DNA of 40,089 nucleotides from RGIG7332 sp045580305 (lineage in GTDB: Bacteria; Bacillota; Clostridia; Oscillospirales; JAAYXM01), in NCBI GenBank assembly GCA_045580305.1, contig JAZNNQ010000013.1, positions 1 to 40,089 on the forward strand, written 5' to 3'. The notes beneath the pieces are model-generated. The model did not search any database, was not told where the DNA came from, and saw only the letters and a program-made list of their open reading frames with translations. The position numbers and the translations under genes were made by a program. Of this stretch, positions 22,989-31,837 are shown one piece after another; position 1 is the first letter of the stretch, and the number at the start of each line of letters is the position of its first letter.

Positions 22989-23081
22989 ACCATTATCGCC
23001 TGCGCTTTCATTTGTATTTGATACACAAAAAAGTTTTTTGCAATTAATTTCTGTTTTATTGATGCTGAATTTCTATCCTTC

Positions 23082-23354
23082 CTACTCCCACTTCGGTGGC
23101 AGAGGCGCAACATTGTTGTATCGCAACTCATTCATCTCGTTATTCAAGTGGTATACTGCTCCTTTTATAGCACAAATCGCCTCGCGAATGCATCTCGCAT
23201 GGTCACACAGTTCCTCGAAATATGGCTCGCTTTTCGAGTGCTCTATGTATTCTGCATATGTTTTACCAACAGTTGGAAACTTTTCACAGCTTTCCTCTAT
23301 ATCGCAGATATACTCTTCCAAAAGTTGAATTAATTTCACATACTTTTCTTCCAT
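23082..23354 (-). CDS. Small helical protein of unknown family (90 aa)
   Basis: The product is mainly helical and acidic (EEKYVKLIQLLEEYICDIEESCEKF) with four cysteines, and ends in LPPKWE. It is of WXG100 size but has no clear homology with its neighbours. Its position between two WXG-like genes in the same operon suggests a substrate-associated or structural role. It follows an intergenic hairpin at 23377–23406. Confidence 0.7.
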   Translation of the reverse strand: MEEKYVKLIQLLEEYICDIEESCEKFPTVGKTYAEYIEHSKSEPYFEELCDHARCIREAICAIKGAVYHLNNEMNELRYNNVAPLPPKWE

Positions 23355-23376
23355 AAGGACTATCTCCTCTTTTTTT

Positions 23377-23406
23377 GCAGGAGTGCCGCTAAAGCAGCAC
23401 TCCTGC
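23377..23406. other. Strong hairpin inside the operon
   Basis: Ten-bp perfect stem GCAGGAGTGC / GCACTCCTGC with a 10-base loop that can pair further. No T run follows on the minus strand, so it is not a good terminator there. It sits in the 63-base gap between the 101- and 90-residue genes and could block 3'-to-5' decay or partially attenuate transcription. Confidence 0.75.
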
Positions 23407-23417
23407 TTTTGTCCTCT

Positions 23418-23723
23418 TTATTTTCCGCCCGTCGCAGCTGCTATTCTGTCATCGTCGATAACATCCTGATACCCGTCGGCAACACCGTTAAGTTTTGCGG
23501 CTACATTGCTTGCCGGCTCACTTGCCTGCTGAATATTTTCCGCAATTGCGTCAAGCGCTCTATCCAAAGACGCTTTGTGAGGTCCAAGGGTTTCCTGATA
23601 TTCGTCGGCGGTAGATTGCACGGCATCAGTTTTTGTCTTAATCTCTTCTATTGCTTCTGTAATAGCCGATGCCATTGTGCGCAGCGACTGTACGCCCTCA
23701 TCATTAACTGCATACTTTGACAT
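23418..23723 (-). CDS. WXG100-like protein matching the effector head (101 aa)
   Basis: Over ~92 residues the sequence is nearly the same as the N-terminal domain of the metallopeptidase at 21647–22645: EYQETLGPHKASLD and AENIQQASE are shared, differing by conservative changes elsewhere. It is a helical hairpin without signal peptide, and ends AAATGGK where the other continues into its linker. A plausible arrangement is that this free copy dimerises with the fused copy, as EsxA/EsxB or PE/PPE partners do; that is inference. Confidence 0.82.
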   Translation of the reverse strand: MSKYAVNDEGVQSLRTMASAITEAIEEIKTKTDAVQSTADEYQETLGPHKASLDRALDAIAENIQQASEPASNVAAKLNGVADGYQDVIDDDRIAAATGGK

Positions 23724-23739
23724 ATCTTATCCCTCCCAA

Positions 23740-24021
23740 TTAATCAGCATTATTGGCTTCTGCCGCGGCTTTTCTGATTCTATCAATTTCTTCCTGCAAT
23801 CCATTGATAACCGTCTGGACTTTTTCCAGCGCCTCACGGATATTGCCAACGCGCTCCTTGAGTTTACCATCCAGCGTTACAGCCGCCGGATCATTGTCGG
23901 TATTGTCAACACAGTCGGTACCTGCTGCTTCCATATCAGAACAGCGTTCCTCCACACTGGCAGAAAATTCCTGTAATGCTTCAACCATTTCTTCATAGCT
24001 TTGTTCATCTGCAAATGCCAT
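23740..24021 (-). CDS. Small helical protein, WXG100-like (93 aa)
   Basis: Predicted to form two helices separated by an acidic turn (CVDNTDNDPAAV). The first contains YEEMVEALQEFSASVEERCSDM, the second LKERVGNIREALEKVQTVINGLQEEIDRIRKA, an amphipathic coiled-coil pattern. It is the first gene after the ATPase (20-base gap), where WXG100 substrates of FtsK/EssC-type ATPases are commonly encoded. No export signal is visible. I judge it a substrate or docking partner. Confidence 0.75.
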   Translation of the reverse strand: MAFADEQSYEEMVEALQEFSASVEERCSDMEAAGTDCVDNTDNDPAAVTLDGKLKERVGNIREALEKVQTVINGLQEEIDRIRKAAAEANNAD

Positions 24022-24041
24022 AGTAAATTCCTCCCTTAATT

Positions 24042-27000
24042 TTAAATTCCGTCAAACGGTGCCAATACTTCACCGTTATCATCAATAAACCAGCCTGCCC
24101 AGGTAAGGCCTTTGTGCAAATAGGGTCTGAAGGAGTAGCCGTCGAGCGTATCGTCAAACTGACAGATATGCTCAGGAAGCGTTGAGGCTACCTTGCTTGA
24201 GAAAATATCCCTTGACTCTTCTACAGATACCTGGAACGCCATTCTGTACTTGAACAGGTCTTTTTTCAGGTTCATCTGCTTTAAATCCGAATAGGACGCA
24301 AGATTAACCATAAAATGATATCCCAGACGGCTTCCCTGCTTGATTATGTACAGGAAATCTTCCTTCGCATTGTACGCACCCGCTTTGTGGCCCTCCGGCT
24401 TCTTTTCTTCCGCAGTGGTGACAGGTTGTTCTTGTGTTGCAGCAGGCACTGCAGCAGCTGTATTCCCCATCATTTCCGCCCTTAACTTAAGTCGGGCTTC
24501 CCTTGCTATCTGATTTACTTCCTCCTCAGACTTGCCCTCTGCTCTGGCGGCGGCAATTATATTCTCCTTCATCTCGCCCCACTTCATGGCAAACTTTCTA
24601 AGTGCTTCTTGTTCGTCGGTGGAAACGATAGCGCCGTTTGTCTGCCAATCTTTGCGCTGCTGGGTAATGGTGGATCTCTGCGGTGCGCCCTTTGCTACCG
24701 AACCGTCAACGAAGTCGAAATCCATACAAATTCGCTCCATACCGATCATAACAATCAGCTTCCGGTCGGCTTCCTTGTTGAGAATGGACTGTTTCATACT
24801 GTAAATAGTGTCGCACACATCGTCCATTCCCTCGATGATCTCAACTCCGCACTGTTCAAAAACATCCTTGTATGCCTTGAAAAGTCGGTTCTTTCCGTAT
24901 GCCCAGATCTGCACCTTACAATTCTGCATAGCGCAGGACTTCATAACGGAAAGCAATACAGCGGTACTGCACGCCTGCTCAGCCACACGGCCCACAAGCA
25001 AGATATTCTCGCGTGTTTCCGATGACAAGCAGGAAATTTTGTAGTTGCTCATTCTTCTGGGATTACCTACGGTAAACAGTATGTCCTCATCGGTTACATC
25101 CTCGGCATTGTTTTGCCTGAAGTCTGCAAACAGCTGTGACATCTGCGCCTCATCAAAGGCGCTATAGCTGTTGCCGTCAACCACAACCGGGTCCTTGTAC
25201 ACATAGGTGTTCACGGTTTCGGGGTCGTACTCGCCGATGCTTACCGGCTTCATATTATCATTGAGATACTTTATAATTTTCCGCTGCGGCGCAAAGACCT
25301 CTTCGCCCTTACCTGGGAAATACATTACATGCAATCTCTTTATTTCCAGCTCATCGCCCGCTCTGTACTTGTACAAAGCGTAGTGCGGCGGCAGTGCATC
25401 TATCCAGTTTTTCACCTGGTCGGTCTTTAAATTTGATGACAGCTCCAGAGTTTCGTTTATTTCCTCCTTGGAGTTTTTCATCGCAATTCTGGACTGTATC
25501 TGTGCCTTGGCGGTAGCGCTGAGACCCCTTATACCGTTTAAGAATGTCTGGCTTGAGAAGAGGAACTTAATTCCCATAGCTCTGCCCTTCGCCAACAGAT
25601 TCTGAAGCTTCAGCTTATATTGTGGCGAATCGGCAATCGCTTGTGACATAATGGAAAACTCATCCAGCGCCACAAAAATCACAGGCATATAGGTGCTTAC
25701 CTCAACCGCCTCTACCTTTTTCTTTTCCCTGTGCTTCATAAAGAAGCGCTGACGCTCCATCATCTTTTCGGTGAGCTTGTCAATCAGGTCAAATACCAGC
25801 TCCTGGGACTCATCCAGCAGGATATACTTGATATGAGGCGGCATTGGGTCCATATACTGTGCAAATTCCGACATCTTAAAGTCCGCCAGCCACAACTCCA
25901 CATCATCCGGGTGATATTTTTGGATAATACCCGTTATCAGCGTGTGCAACAGTGTAGACTTACCGGAGCCGGAAGCACCCATAAGATAAGATGCGAAGTT
26001 TTCGTCCTTGAATGAAATGCTGTGCACCTCATCCTTGGAATCCACACCGTAAGGAAGTGTAATATCCTTTTTACCGCGGGTATATTCCGGCATAGTCTCA
26101 AGGTCAACACGCTTGGGGTATTCGTTGCCCAAAGTGCCGGCCTTGGCCTTGTGCTTTTTCACCTCGTCAATGAAGGCTTTCGACAATTCCTGACGCAGCT
26201 CGTACCATTTGAAATGATACTCGCTTCCCTCGTTTAAGCGGATGGTCTCCCGCTGCTGGATCATACGGATACGGAACAGATTTTCCGCAATTTCGATGGG
26301 AACATCGTTCTGATTTTCGTTTTTCTTGGGCACATACTGGGTATTCACAAGAATGGGTGTAATACCATAGTGCTCGTAGTTTAAGAGAATTCTCTTTATG
26401 TACTCCTTCGCATCATTGGGGAATGCGGAAGGATAGCCGACCAGCACCAGAACCGTTCTGCCGATACGCTTTTCCGGTTCTGCAGTGCGGTTGAATTCGA
26501 TAACCGAGTCAACCATACCCAGCGCCTCGTCAATATCCGAGAAGGAGGATACAATCTGTTCAAGAGTATTCACGATCTGGACCGGATCCTTGGGTATAGG
26601 TTCAATTGCAATGGTGTTTTCCAGAGGCTTGAGAGCACCCAACACGGTGGTGTTGTAGTGGAGCGCATCCATAACATAAATCTTTCTTGACCCGATCTCG
26701 GTCTTGCTTACAAGGTTTAACAGATAGTTCTGCAAGCCGCAATAAAGATGCTTTTCTTTGGAAGCGGTACAGTCGATGGCAAACACCATCTCCTTGTCCG
26801 TGGAATGCTCTGCAGGGAGCAGAATGCGGTTATTCTTGGTATCGTAGTAATCGCCCAGCTTTTCCTTGGCGATATACTGGACCTCGTTTAAGATTTCCAT
26901 AGGCTGGGCGTAAATACCAAAGCTTATGAAATCCCCTTCCTTGCCCGCATCGGTTATTACTCTCTGGATGTTTTTTGCATCCCTGTTGTGGGAATGACAT

Positions 27001-27536
27001 TCCACAACAGCCGCGGCAAAACGCGAAAATTCCTCGCTTTGCAGAACCTCTCTGCACTGCTGCACGAGAATTCTCTTAGTTGCGTCAATGGATGCCTTAA
27101 GCTTCTCATCCATCTTGTTGCCGCCGTTTTCCAGCTCTTCAAGCGTGCTCTTAAACTGCTGTTCCTTTAAGTCCAGGTACAGCTCGTTGCACTTAGCTTG
27201 CACATACATACGCTGTGCATATGGGTCGTCGGTCTCATCGGAGTCGACCATCATTGCCCAGTTACGCAGTCTGTTGAAATTAAGTTCGCGGGGAGTTATG
27301 GTTAAAATATTTTTGCTTTCGATGTGCTTTTCTGCCATTATCTTAAAGTATTCAACCTTTTTGCGATAATCATCGATTTTGGCCAATTGACTCCTTAAGT
27401 TTTCTATGCGCTTTTGACGCAAGACCTCATCCTGCTGCTGAGAGACAACCATCTGACTCTCGGCAGCAAGATATTTTGCCTTGATCTCTTTAAGCTTTTC
27501 ATAGACAGAAGAATATAGTTCGTTTATGCTTAGCAT
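24042..27536 (-). CDS. FtsK/SpoIIIE (EssC-like) secretion ATPase
   Basis: The product is 1164 residues from ATG 27536, which has AGAGGAG upstream and overlaps the preceding stop. Residues 1–170 are coiled coil. Three RecA-like modules seem to follow: a degenerate one at about 230–420, a canonical FtsK/SpoIIIE module with Walker A GASGSGKST (520–528) and Walker B VIFVALDEF (D625, E626), and a degenerate third after about residue 840 with LLVGRVAEQACST in the P-loop position. Tandem ATPases of which few are active are the rule in EccC and EssC of type VII secretion. Unlike those, I see no TM helix or FHA domain at the N terminus, so the motor would have to dock on the membrane proteins encoded upstream. 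Confidence 0.88.
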   Translation of the reverse strand: MLSINELYSSVYEKLKEIKAKYLAAESQMVVSQQQDEVLRQKRIENLRSQLAKIDDYRKKVEYFKIMAEKHIESKNILTITPRELNFNRLRNWAMMVDSDETDDPYAQRMYVQAKCNELYLDLKEQQFKSTLEELENGGNKMDEKLKASIDATKRILVQQCREVLQSEEFSRFAAAVVECHSHNRDAKNIQRVITDAGKEGDFISFGIYAQPMEILNEVQYIAKEKLGDYYDTKNNRILLPAEHSTDKEMVFAIDCTASKEKHLYCGLQNYLLNLVSKTEIGSRKIYVMDALHYNTTVLGALKPLENTIAIEPIPKDPVQIVNTLEQIVSSFSDIDEALGMVDSVIEFNRTAEPEKRIGRTVLVLVGYPSAFPNDAKEYIKRILLNYEHYGITPILVNTQYVPKKNENQNDVPIEIAENLFRIRMIQQRETIRLNEGSEYHFKWYELRQELSKAFIDEVKKHKAKAGTLGNEYPKRVDLETMPEYTRGKKDITLPYGVDSKDEVHSISFKDENFASYLMGASGSGKSTLLHTLITGIIQKYHPDDVELWLADFKMSEFAQYMDPMPPHIKYILLDESQELVFDLIDKLTEKMMERQRFFMKHREKKKVEAVEVSTYMPVIFVALDEFSIMSQAIADSPQYKLKLQNLLAKGRAMGIKFLFSSQTFLNGIRGLSATAKAQIQSRIAMKNSKEEINETLELSSNLKTDQVKNWIDALPPHYALYKYRAGDELEIKRLHVMYFPGKGEEVFAPQRKIIKYLNDNMKPVSIGEYDPETVNTYVYKDPVVVDGNSYSAFDEAQMSQLFADFRQNNAEDVTDEDILFTVGNPRRMSNYKISCLSSETRENILLVGRVAEQACSTAVLLSVMKSCAMQNCKVQIWAYGKNRLFKAYKDVFEQCGVEIIEGMDDVCDTIYSMKQSILNKEADRKLIVMIGMERICMDFDFVDGSVAKGAPQRSTITQQRKDWQTNGAIVSTDEQEALRKFAMKWGEMKENIIAAARAEGKSEEEVNQIAREARLKLRAEMMGNTAAAVPAATQEQPVTTAEEKKPEGHKAGAYNAKEDFLYIIKQGSRLGYHFMVNLASYSDLKQMNLKKDLFKYRMAFQVSVEESRDIFSSKVASTLPEHICQFDDTLDGYSFRPYLHKGLTWAGWFIDDNGEVLAPFDGI

Positions 27537-30500
27537 TGACAATTCTCCTCTGTGCACAAAGTTTTTACAACCGCCTTAACCGCATCAGGGTCAAGCGGCG
27601 GGAACATATTAAACGGCGCTATCTGCGGGTTGATACCGCTTCTCTCCATTCCGTAACGCTCGCGATAGAGGGCAAAGCCCAGACCATAAGCGTCGGTTCT
27701 GCTCATTGCCAGTGCCTCCTGCTTCTGTGCGAAGAAGGTCTCGCCTATGGCGTAAAGCATCTGTATCGCTGCCCATACTGCCATACCCTCATAAACAAGA
27801 TCACTGACAATAGCCGAGCACCTGGGGCTACCCATACTGTAGGTTTTCTTGAACTGGTCGTCGTCCCAGTTGATGTACTGCCAGATATGTGTAAGCTCGT
27901 GTGTTATGGTATCAATCGCGCAGAGACGCGGACTTCCGTTTTCCAGGAACAGGCTGTACTTACCACGCTTACGCTGCGCAAAGCCCAGCACGCGTGCGGC
28001 AACATCGGTCGAGGGAACGAATATTTTTCCCGACTGTTTTGCAATCGTTTTCGCATCGGTGGTTTTCACGGCGATCGGCACATGTATGCCTATATTGAAT
28101 GCAATTTCCATCATGGTTTCCGTTCTGTTGAAAAGCTCCTTCAACTCGGCAACGCTGTTTATCGCACTCATGGAGCAGTCGTTACATCTTGTTCTTCCGT
28201 CAACTAATTTTTCATAGCTGACACCGCTCAGAGGCACGCCGCAGAAGTCGCAATGATTTTCAACATTGGTATCCAGCTGGGTATCCTCAAACTCAACGCG
28301 CTTTCTCGCTTTTTTGAGGTCATTGTTACCCCAGCCTCTGGCGATTAAGTAGCTGTTTACATCCTCAATTGCCAGGCGCGAGTCGATCTCGTCAAAGCCG
28401 AATTTAAGGAAGCACTCTCTTTGATATCTGGACTCCTTGATCGGCATCAGCAGGTCAAGATCATCGGGCACACCGTCGACGGAGAACAGATCCTCACCTT
28501 CCGTGTGCAATACGATCTGCTCTTCAAGAGGGATGCCCACATCTTCCTTCGAGCCTTCGTCCACATTGATAATTTCGTCCGCATCATTGGTTTTTTCCTC
28601 TTCGGCGGAAATATCTATATCCTCGCTGTCATCGGTAACCGCAGCATCGGCATTTTCAACAAGCTCGCCCTGAGGCTTATTCTCCGGCTCCTCACCTTCG
28701 GGATCGTCGAGCATAACGATTTCCGCAGAGTCGCCGTTCTCTGTGGGAGGTTTGTTGTTGTCGGTCTCAGGTTTCTCCCCTTCGGGTATCTTGCCATCCT
28801 GTACCGGCTCTACTTCCGCGGGAGGCTCTTCCTTGTCCTTCTTCTTGATTGTGAAAAGGTCCATTATTCTCCTTGCCATCCTTGAGAAAATATTTTTTCT
28901 CTTTTCCGCAAGGTCAATGGTATACTTTTTGGGTGTATCCTCAACCTTTTCGGGCACCGGATCCTTCTTTGCAGACACGCGCATCTGCTCGAAATGCCAG
29001 CTGATATAGTCGCTCATAATTTCAAAGAAGCTCATAAGGTTGTTCTCAACCGCTTCAAGCAGACCCAGATCCATATCGCTGTCCTCAACGATGTAGATTT
29101 TATTATCGTTGAAGTCGCCGTCAATGGCGTAATTCATCTTATTGAGCATAGCCTCCTCGCCGTTGTCGGGCTTTTCGGTAAGTACCGCAATATACGGCCA
29201 AGCATCGGGGAAGATCGAGCGGAACATTTCGCCCAAGAGCATACTTATCGTAAAACGCTGTCTGACATCGGTATCGGGCAGAGTGATAGCAAGCACGGTC
29301 TTGTTTTTGTAGCTTCTGCTGAAGGCACCGACCTTGGGGTCCTCGGACAGATCGATATGCTTTGCCTTACGCAGATCCTTGTTGTCGGTCATTTCCAGAT
29401 AGCCTGAGGTGGTAACACCAAAGTTTCTGCGCTCGGTGGTTATCTCAATATCCATTACCTTTCTGGTGTTTATCAGTTCACTGCTCTCAGAGAAATGATA
29501 TGTGCGAAGCTGACGGTAATACAATCTCTGGTTGTACGAGTCAGCCGCCCTTCTCAGAATACATCCGGACTCGGGTGAAAGGTGCTTTGCAAGGTAATAT
29601 TTACCGTCATAAACGATATACTGACCGGGCAGAACGACTTGTGTTATGTGGTTGAACAGCTTGCACTCCACACAGCCCTGCTCGCTCTTCTCATCCTCGA
29701 TTATGAAGGACGCATTTTTCAGCGACTCTGCAAAATACTCCTCAAAAGCCGCGTCGGAAATACTGTAACAGCAGGTTGTTATTGTAGTCAGCTCGTCGAT
29801 TTCGGTTTTGACACTCTTTACCGTGAGCACCGAATCGTCAGCGAAGGTGTACTTTGCCAGCATCTTTGAAAGCAATTCAAAGGCATCCTCGGACTCAATT
29901 CCCACAAGCTTGAACTCATTTAATATCTCTTCCTCGGAGATCGAGCGATATGTCATCATCAAAATCAGCTTGATAAGCGTATTGCGCTCGGTCTTCGCAT
30001 AATCCGGCACCATTGATGGAATAGCCTCCGGATTGGTCATAAGCATCTGCCGGTTGTATCGCATATAATCACGAAGCAGGTAATTTTCCGACAGAACATT
30101 TACAAATGTCTGATCCACGCCGCGAGATAAATACGCTTGCATAGTGGCGAACATATTGCAGAATTCGTCCTCAACTATGACGAATTTTTCCTTTTCTATT
30201 GCGGCAGACCACAAATTGGATACAAAATCCACCTTCTCGTAGAGGTTTTTCTGCTGTGTCGGGAGATTCATATAACGGCACAGTGTTGAATAATACTGCC
30301 CCGCCATCCATTTGAGATCCTTAAGGGGCGCCTTTTTCTCGCCGTACCAGGAAACATTGGGGACCTGATTTTTTATGGCAATTGCGGCAAGCTCAATACC
30401 GTTACCGAGATATTTCGACTGCTTGTCAAACAGTTTCTGTCTCAAGTAGTCGCCGTCCGCGTCCCAACTCATTCCGGAATAAATACATCTGGGCACCGGG

Positions 30501-31837
30501 GGTGCGATAACATCGGTAATTTCGCAGTGGAGCAGATGCGATAAGGTGTCAACCAGACCGCTTACCTTTCTGTCGCAGATGCAATATACCGGCATCTCAT
30601 CGTTATTATGCATTTCCTGGGCGATGATGTTAAGTGCTATCTGTCCGGTATTGACCACCAGTGACGGCTCACTGAGCAGTACAAAATCGGTCTCGTTAAA
30701 AAACTCACGATTAGCGGCAAGTACCTTTTTATCGTAGAGCTGGGGGAAGCTTAAAATACCCACCTCACATTGCGGCTCCTTGTCGCTGAGCATCTCAACA
30801 CGCCAGAGGGATTCCATCCTGCTGTAGTTTTTAAGAAGATTTGTAAGCCACAGCTTGACATCTTCACAGATTGACGCTCTTCCAACCACCACTATACATT
30901 TTTTACCGGATAAAAGTGCCGCGGTCATGGGCAGTGTTATATACACGCCCAGATCCTTGTAAAAGGGGTTGAAGAACAGCACATTTTTTCTGTGCATCAT
31001 CTTCCATGTGGCCTGCACGCAGTCCACCCTTGTGTTCTTGTATCTTCCGTCTATTGTAAAATACTCCGCGGTAATGCGGTCGATTTTATCCTCGGACTCC
31101 TCCAATTCCTCTAGGAAATCCAGAGGCGACTGGGCATTGGCAAATTCACAGCCGGTATGAGCCGTCAAAATTGGCGCGGGGAGCAGTTTTTCATAGATTT
31201 CTCTCAACTTGAAAAATTTACTTACACGCCAAGCTCTGGCATTCTCACCGTAGAAGCTGTATTCATACTCCTCCTTGGTGATACCGTTGATAAATCCGTA
31301 AATTTCATTGAGAACCGCGACCGCAGCGCAAGGAATGGCAATGATCCACCACTCTGACTCGCCGCCCATTATCCAGGTCAGCGCCAGAAAACTTCCGCTT
31401 GCAATAACCGCACTTATCACAATAGCCAGCATAAATGCGCGGTAATTAACCCATTTATGCTGTAAAAACCACTGCTCGTACTCGTCATCGTATTTGTAAA
31501 AAGCCGCGGATGTAGCCTCAACAAACTCGCGTTTTTTCCAGCAGGCGGTTATAATCGGCCTGATGATAATCTTGACTAAGATAAGGCCGAGCACAACCGC
31601 TACATTGGCAAAAAATATGCTGGAATTCACGAAAAAGTCTGCGGCCTGTACAGAGTCGCTTGCAGGGGCAAACCACTTTACGGTGTACACTATTGCGAAG
31701 ACGCAATAGATTGCGGCAATAATGGGCATAAACGCCTGCCGCGCCCTGAGGTTCTTACTTGCATTCAATGCGTTCTGAATAAGGCAGAGCAATGCAACGA
31801 CGATAATGCAGATCAATATTTTAGCTATGTTTATCAT
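27530..31837 (-). CDS. Giant membrane protein with zinc ribbon and DA1-like peptidase domain
   Basis: The 1435-residue product has four to five TM helices in residues 1–185, then a large region with a degenerate P-loop/helicase-like look (GKKCIVVVGRASICEDV, DFVLLSEPS at about 300–390), more soluble domain, an acidic proline-rich linker (about 1000–1120), a four-cysteine zinc ribbon (C1196, C1199, C1218, C1221) and a zincin domain with THELTHIWQ (H1313, E1314, H1317) and VYEGMAVW (E1350). A zinc ribbon just ahead of HExxH and a later EG motif matches the DA1-like peptidase layout. GGGAGGAG precedes the ATG; overlaps join it to both neighbours. It may be the channel or a processing subunit. The domain edges are estimates and the helicase-like fold is uncertain. 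Confidence 0.75.
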   Translation of the reverse strand: MINIAKILICIIVVALLCLIQNALNASKNLRARQAFMPIIAAIYCVFAIVYTVKWFAPASDSVQAADFFVNSSIFFANVAVVLGLILVKIIIRPIITACWKKREFVEATSAAFYKYDDEYEQWFLQHKWVNYRAFMLAIVISAVIASGSFLALTWIMGGESEWWIIAIPCAAVAVLNEIYGFINGITKEEYEYSFYGENARAWRVSKFFKLREIYEKLLPAPILTAHTGCEFANAQSPLDFLEELEESEDKIDRITAEYFTIDGRYKNTRVDCVQATWKMMHRKNVLFFNPFYKDLGVYITLPMTAALLSGKKCIVVVGRASICEDVKLWLTNLLKNYSRMESLWRVEMLSDKEPQCEVGILSFPQLYDKKVLAANREFFNETDFVLLSEPSLVVNTGQIALNIIAQEMHNNDEMPVYCICDRKVSGLVDTLSHLLHCEITDVIAPPVPRCIYSGMSWDADGDYLRQKLFDKQSKYLGNGIELAAIAIKNQVPNVSWYGEKKAPLKDLKWMAGQYYSTLCRYMNLPTQQKNLYEKVDFVSNLWSAAIEKEKFVIVEDEFCNMFATMQAYLSRGVDQTFVNVLSENYLLRDYMRYNRQMLMTNPEAIPSMVPDYAKTERNTLIKLILMMTYRSISEEEILNEFKLVGIESEDAFELLSKMLAKYTFADDSVLTVKSVKTEIDELTTITTCCYSISDAAFEEYFAESLKNASFIIEDEKSEQGCVECKLFNHITQVVLPGQYIVYDGKYYLAKHLSPESGCILRRAADSYNQRLYYRQLRTYHFSESSELINTRKVMDIEITTERRNFGVTTSGYLEMTDNKDLRKAKHIDLSEDPKVGAFSRSYKNKTVLAITLPDTDVRQRFTISMLLGEMFRSIFPDAWPYIAVLTEKPDNGEEAMLNKMNYAIDGDFNDNKIYIVEDSDMDLGLLEAVENNLMSFFEIMSDYISWHFEQMRVSAKKDPVPEKVEDTPKKYTIDLAEKRKNIFSRMARRIMDLFTIKKKDKEEPPAEVEPVQDGKIPEGEKPETDNNKPPTENGDSAEIVMLDDPEGEEPENKPQGELVENADAAVTDDSEDIDISAEEEKTNDADEIINVDEGSKEDVGIPLEEQIVLHTEGEDLFSVDGVPDDLDLLMPIKESRYQRECFLKFGFDEIDSRLAIEDVNSYLIARGWGNNDLKKARKRVEFEDTQLDTNVENHCDFCGVPLSGVSYEKLVDGRTRCNDCSMSAINSVAELKELFNRTETMMEIAFNIGIHVPIAVKTTDAKTIAKQSGKIFVPSTDVAARVLGFAQRKRGKYSLFLENGSPRLCAIDTITHELTHIWQYINWDDDQFKKTYSMGSPRCSAIVSDLVYEGMAVWAAIQMLYAIGETFFAQKQEALAMSRTDAYGLGFALYRERYGMERSGINPQIAPFNMFPPLDPDAVKAVVKTLCTEENCQC

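Noticed and set aside
21647..27536. Canonical T7SSb locus (EsxA–EsaA–EssA–EsaB–EssB–EssC)
   Set aside because: The ATPase and WXG-like proteins are present, but no protein with EssA, EssB, EsaA or ubiquitin-like EsaB features is encoded in the window.
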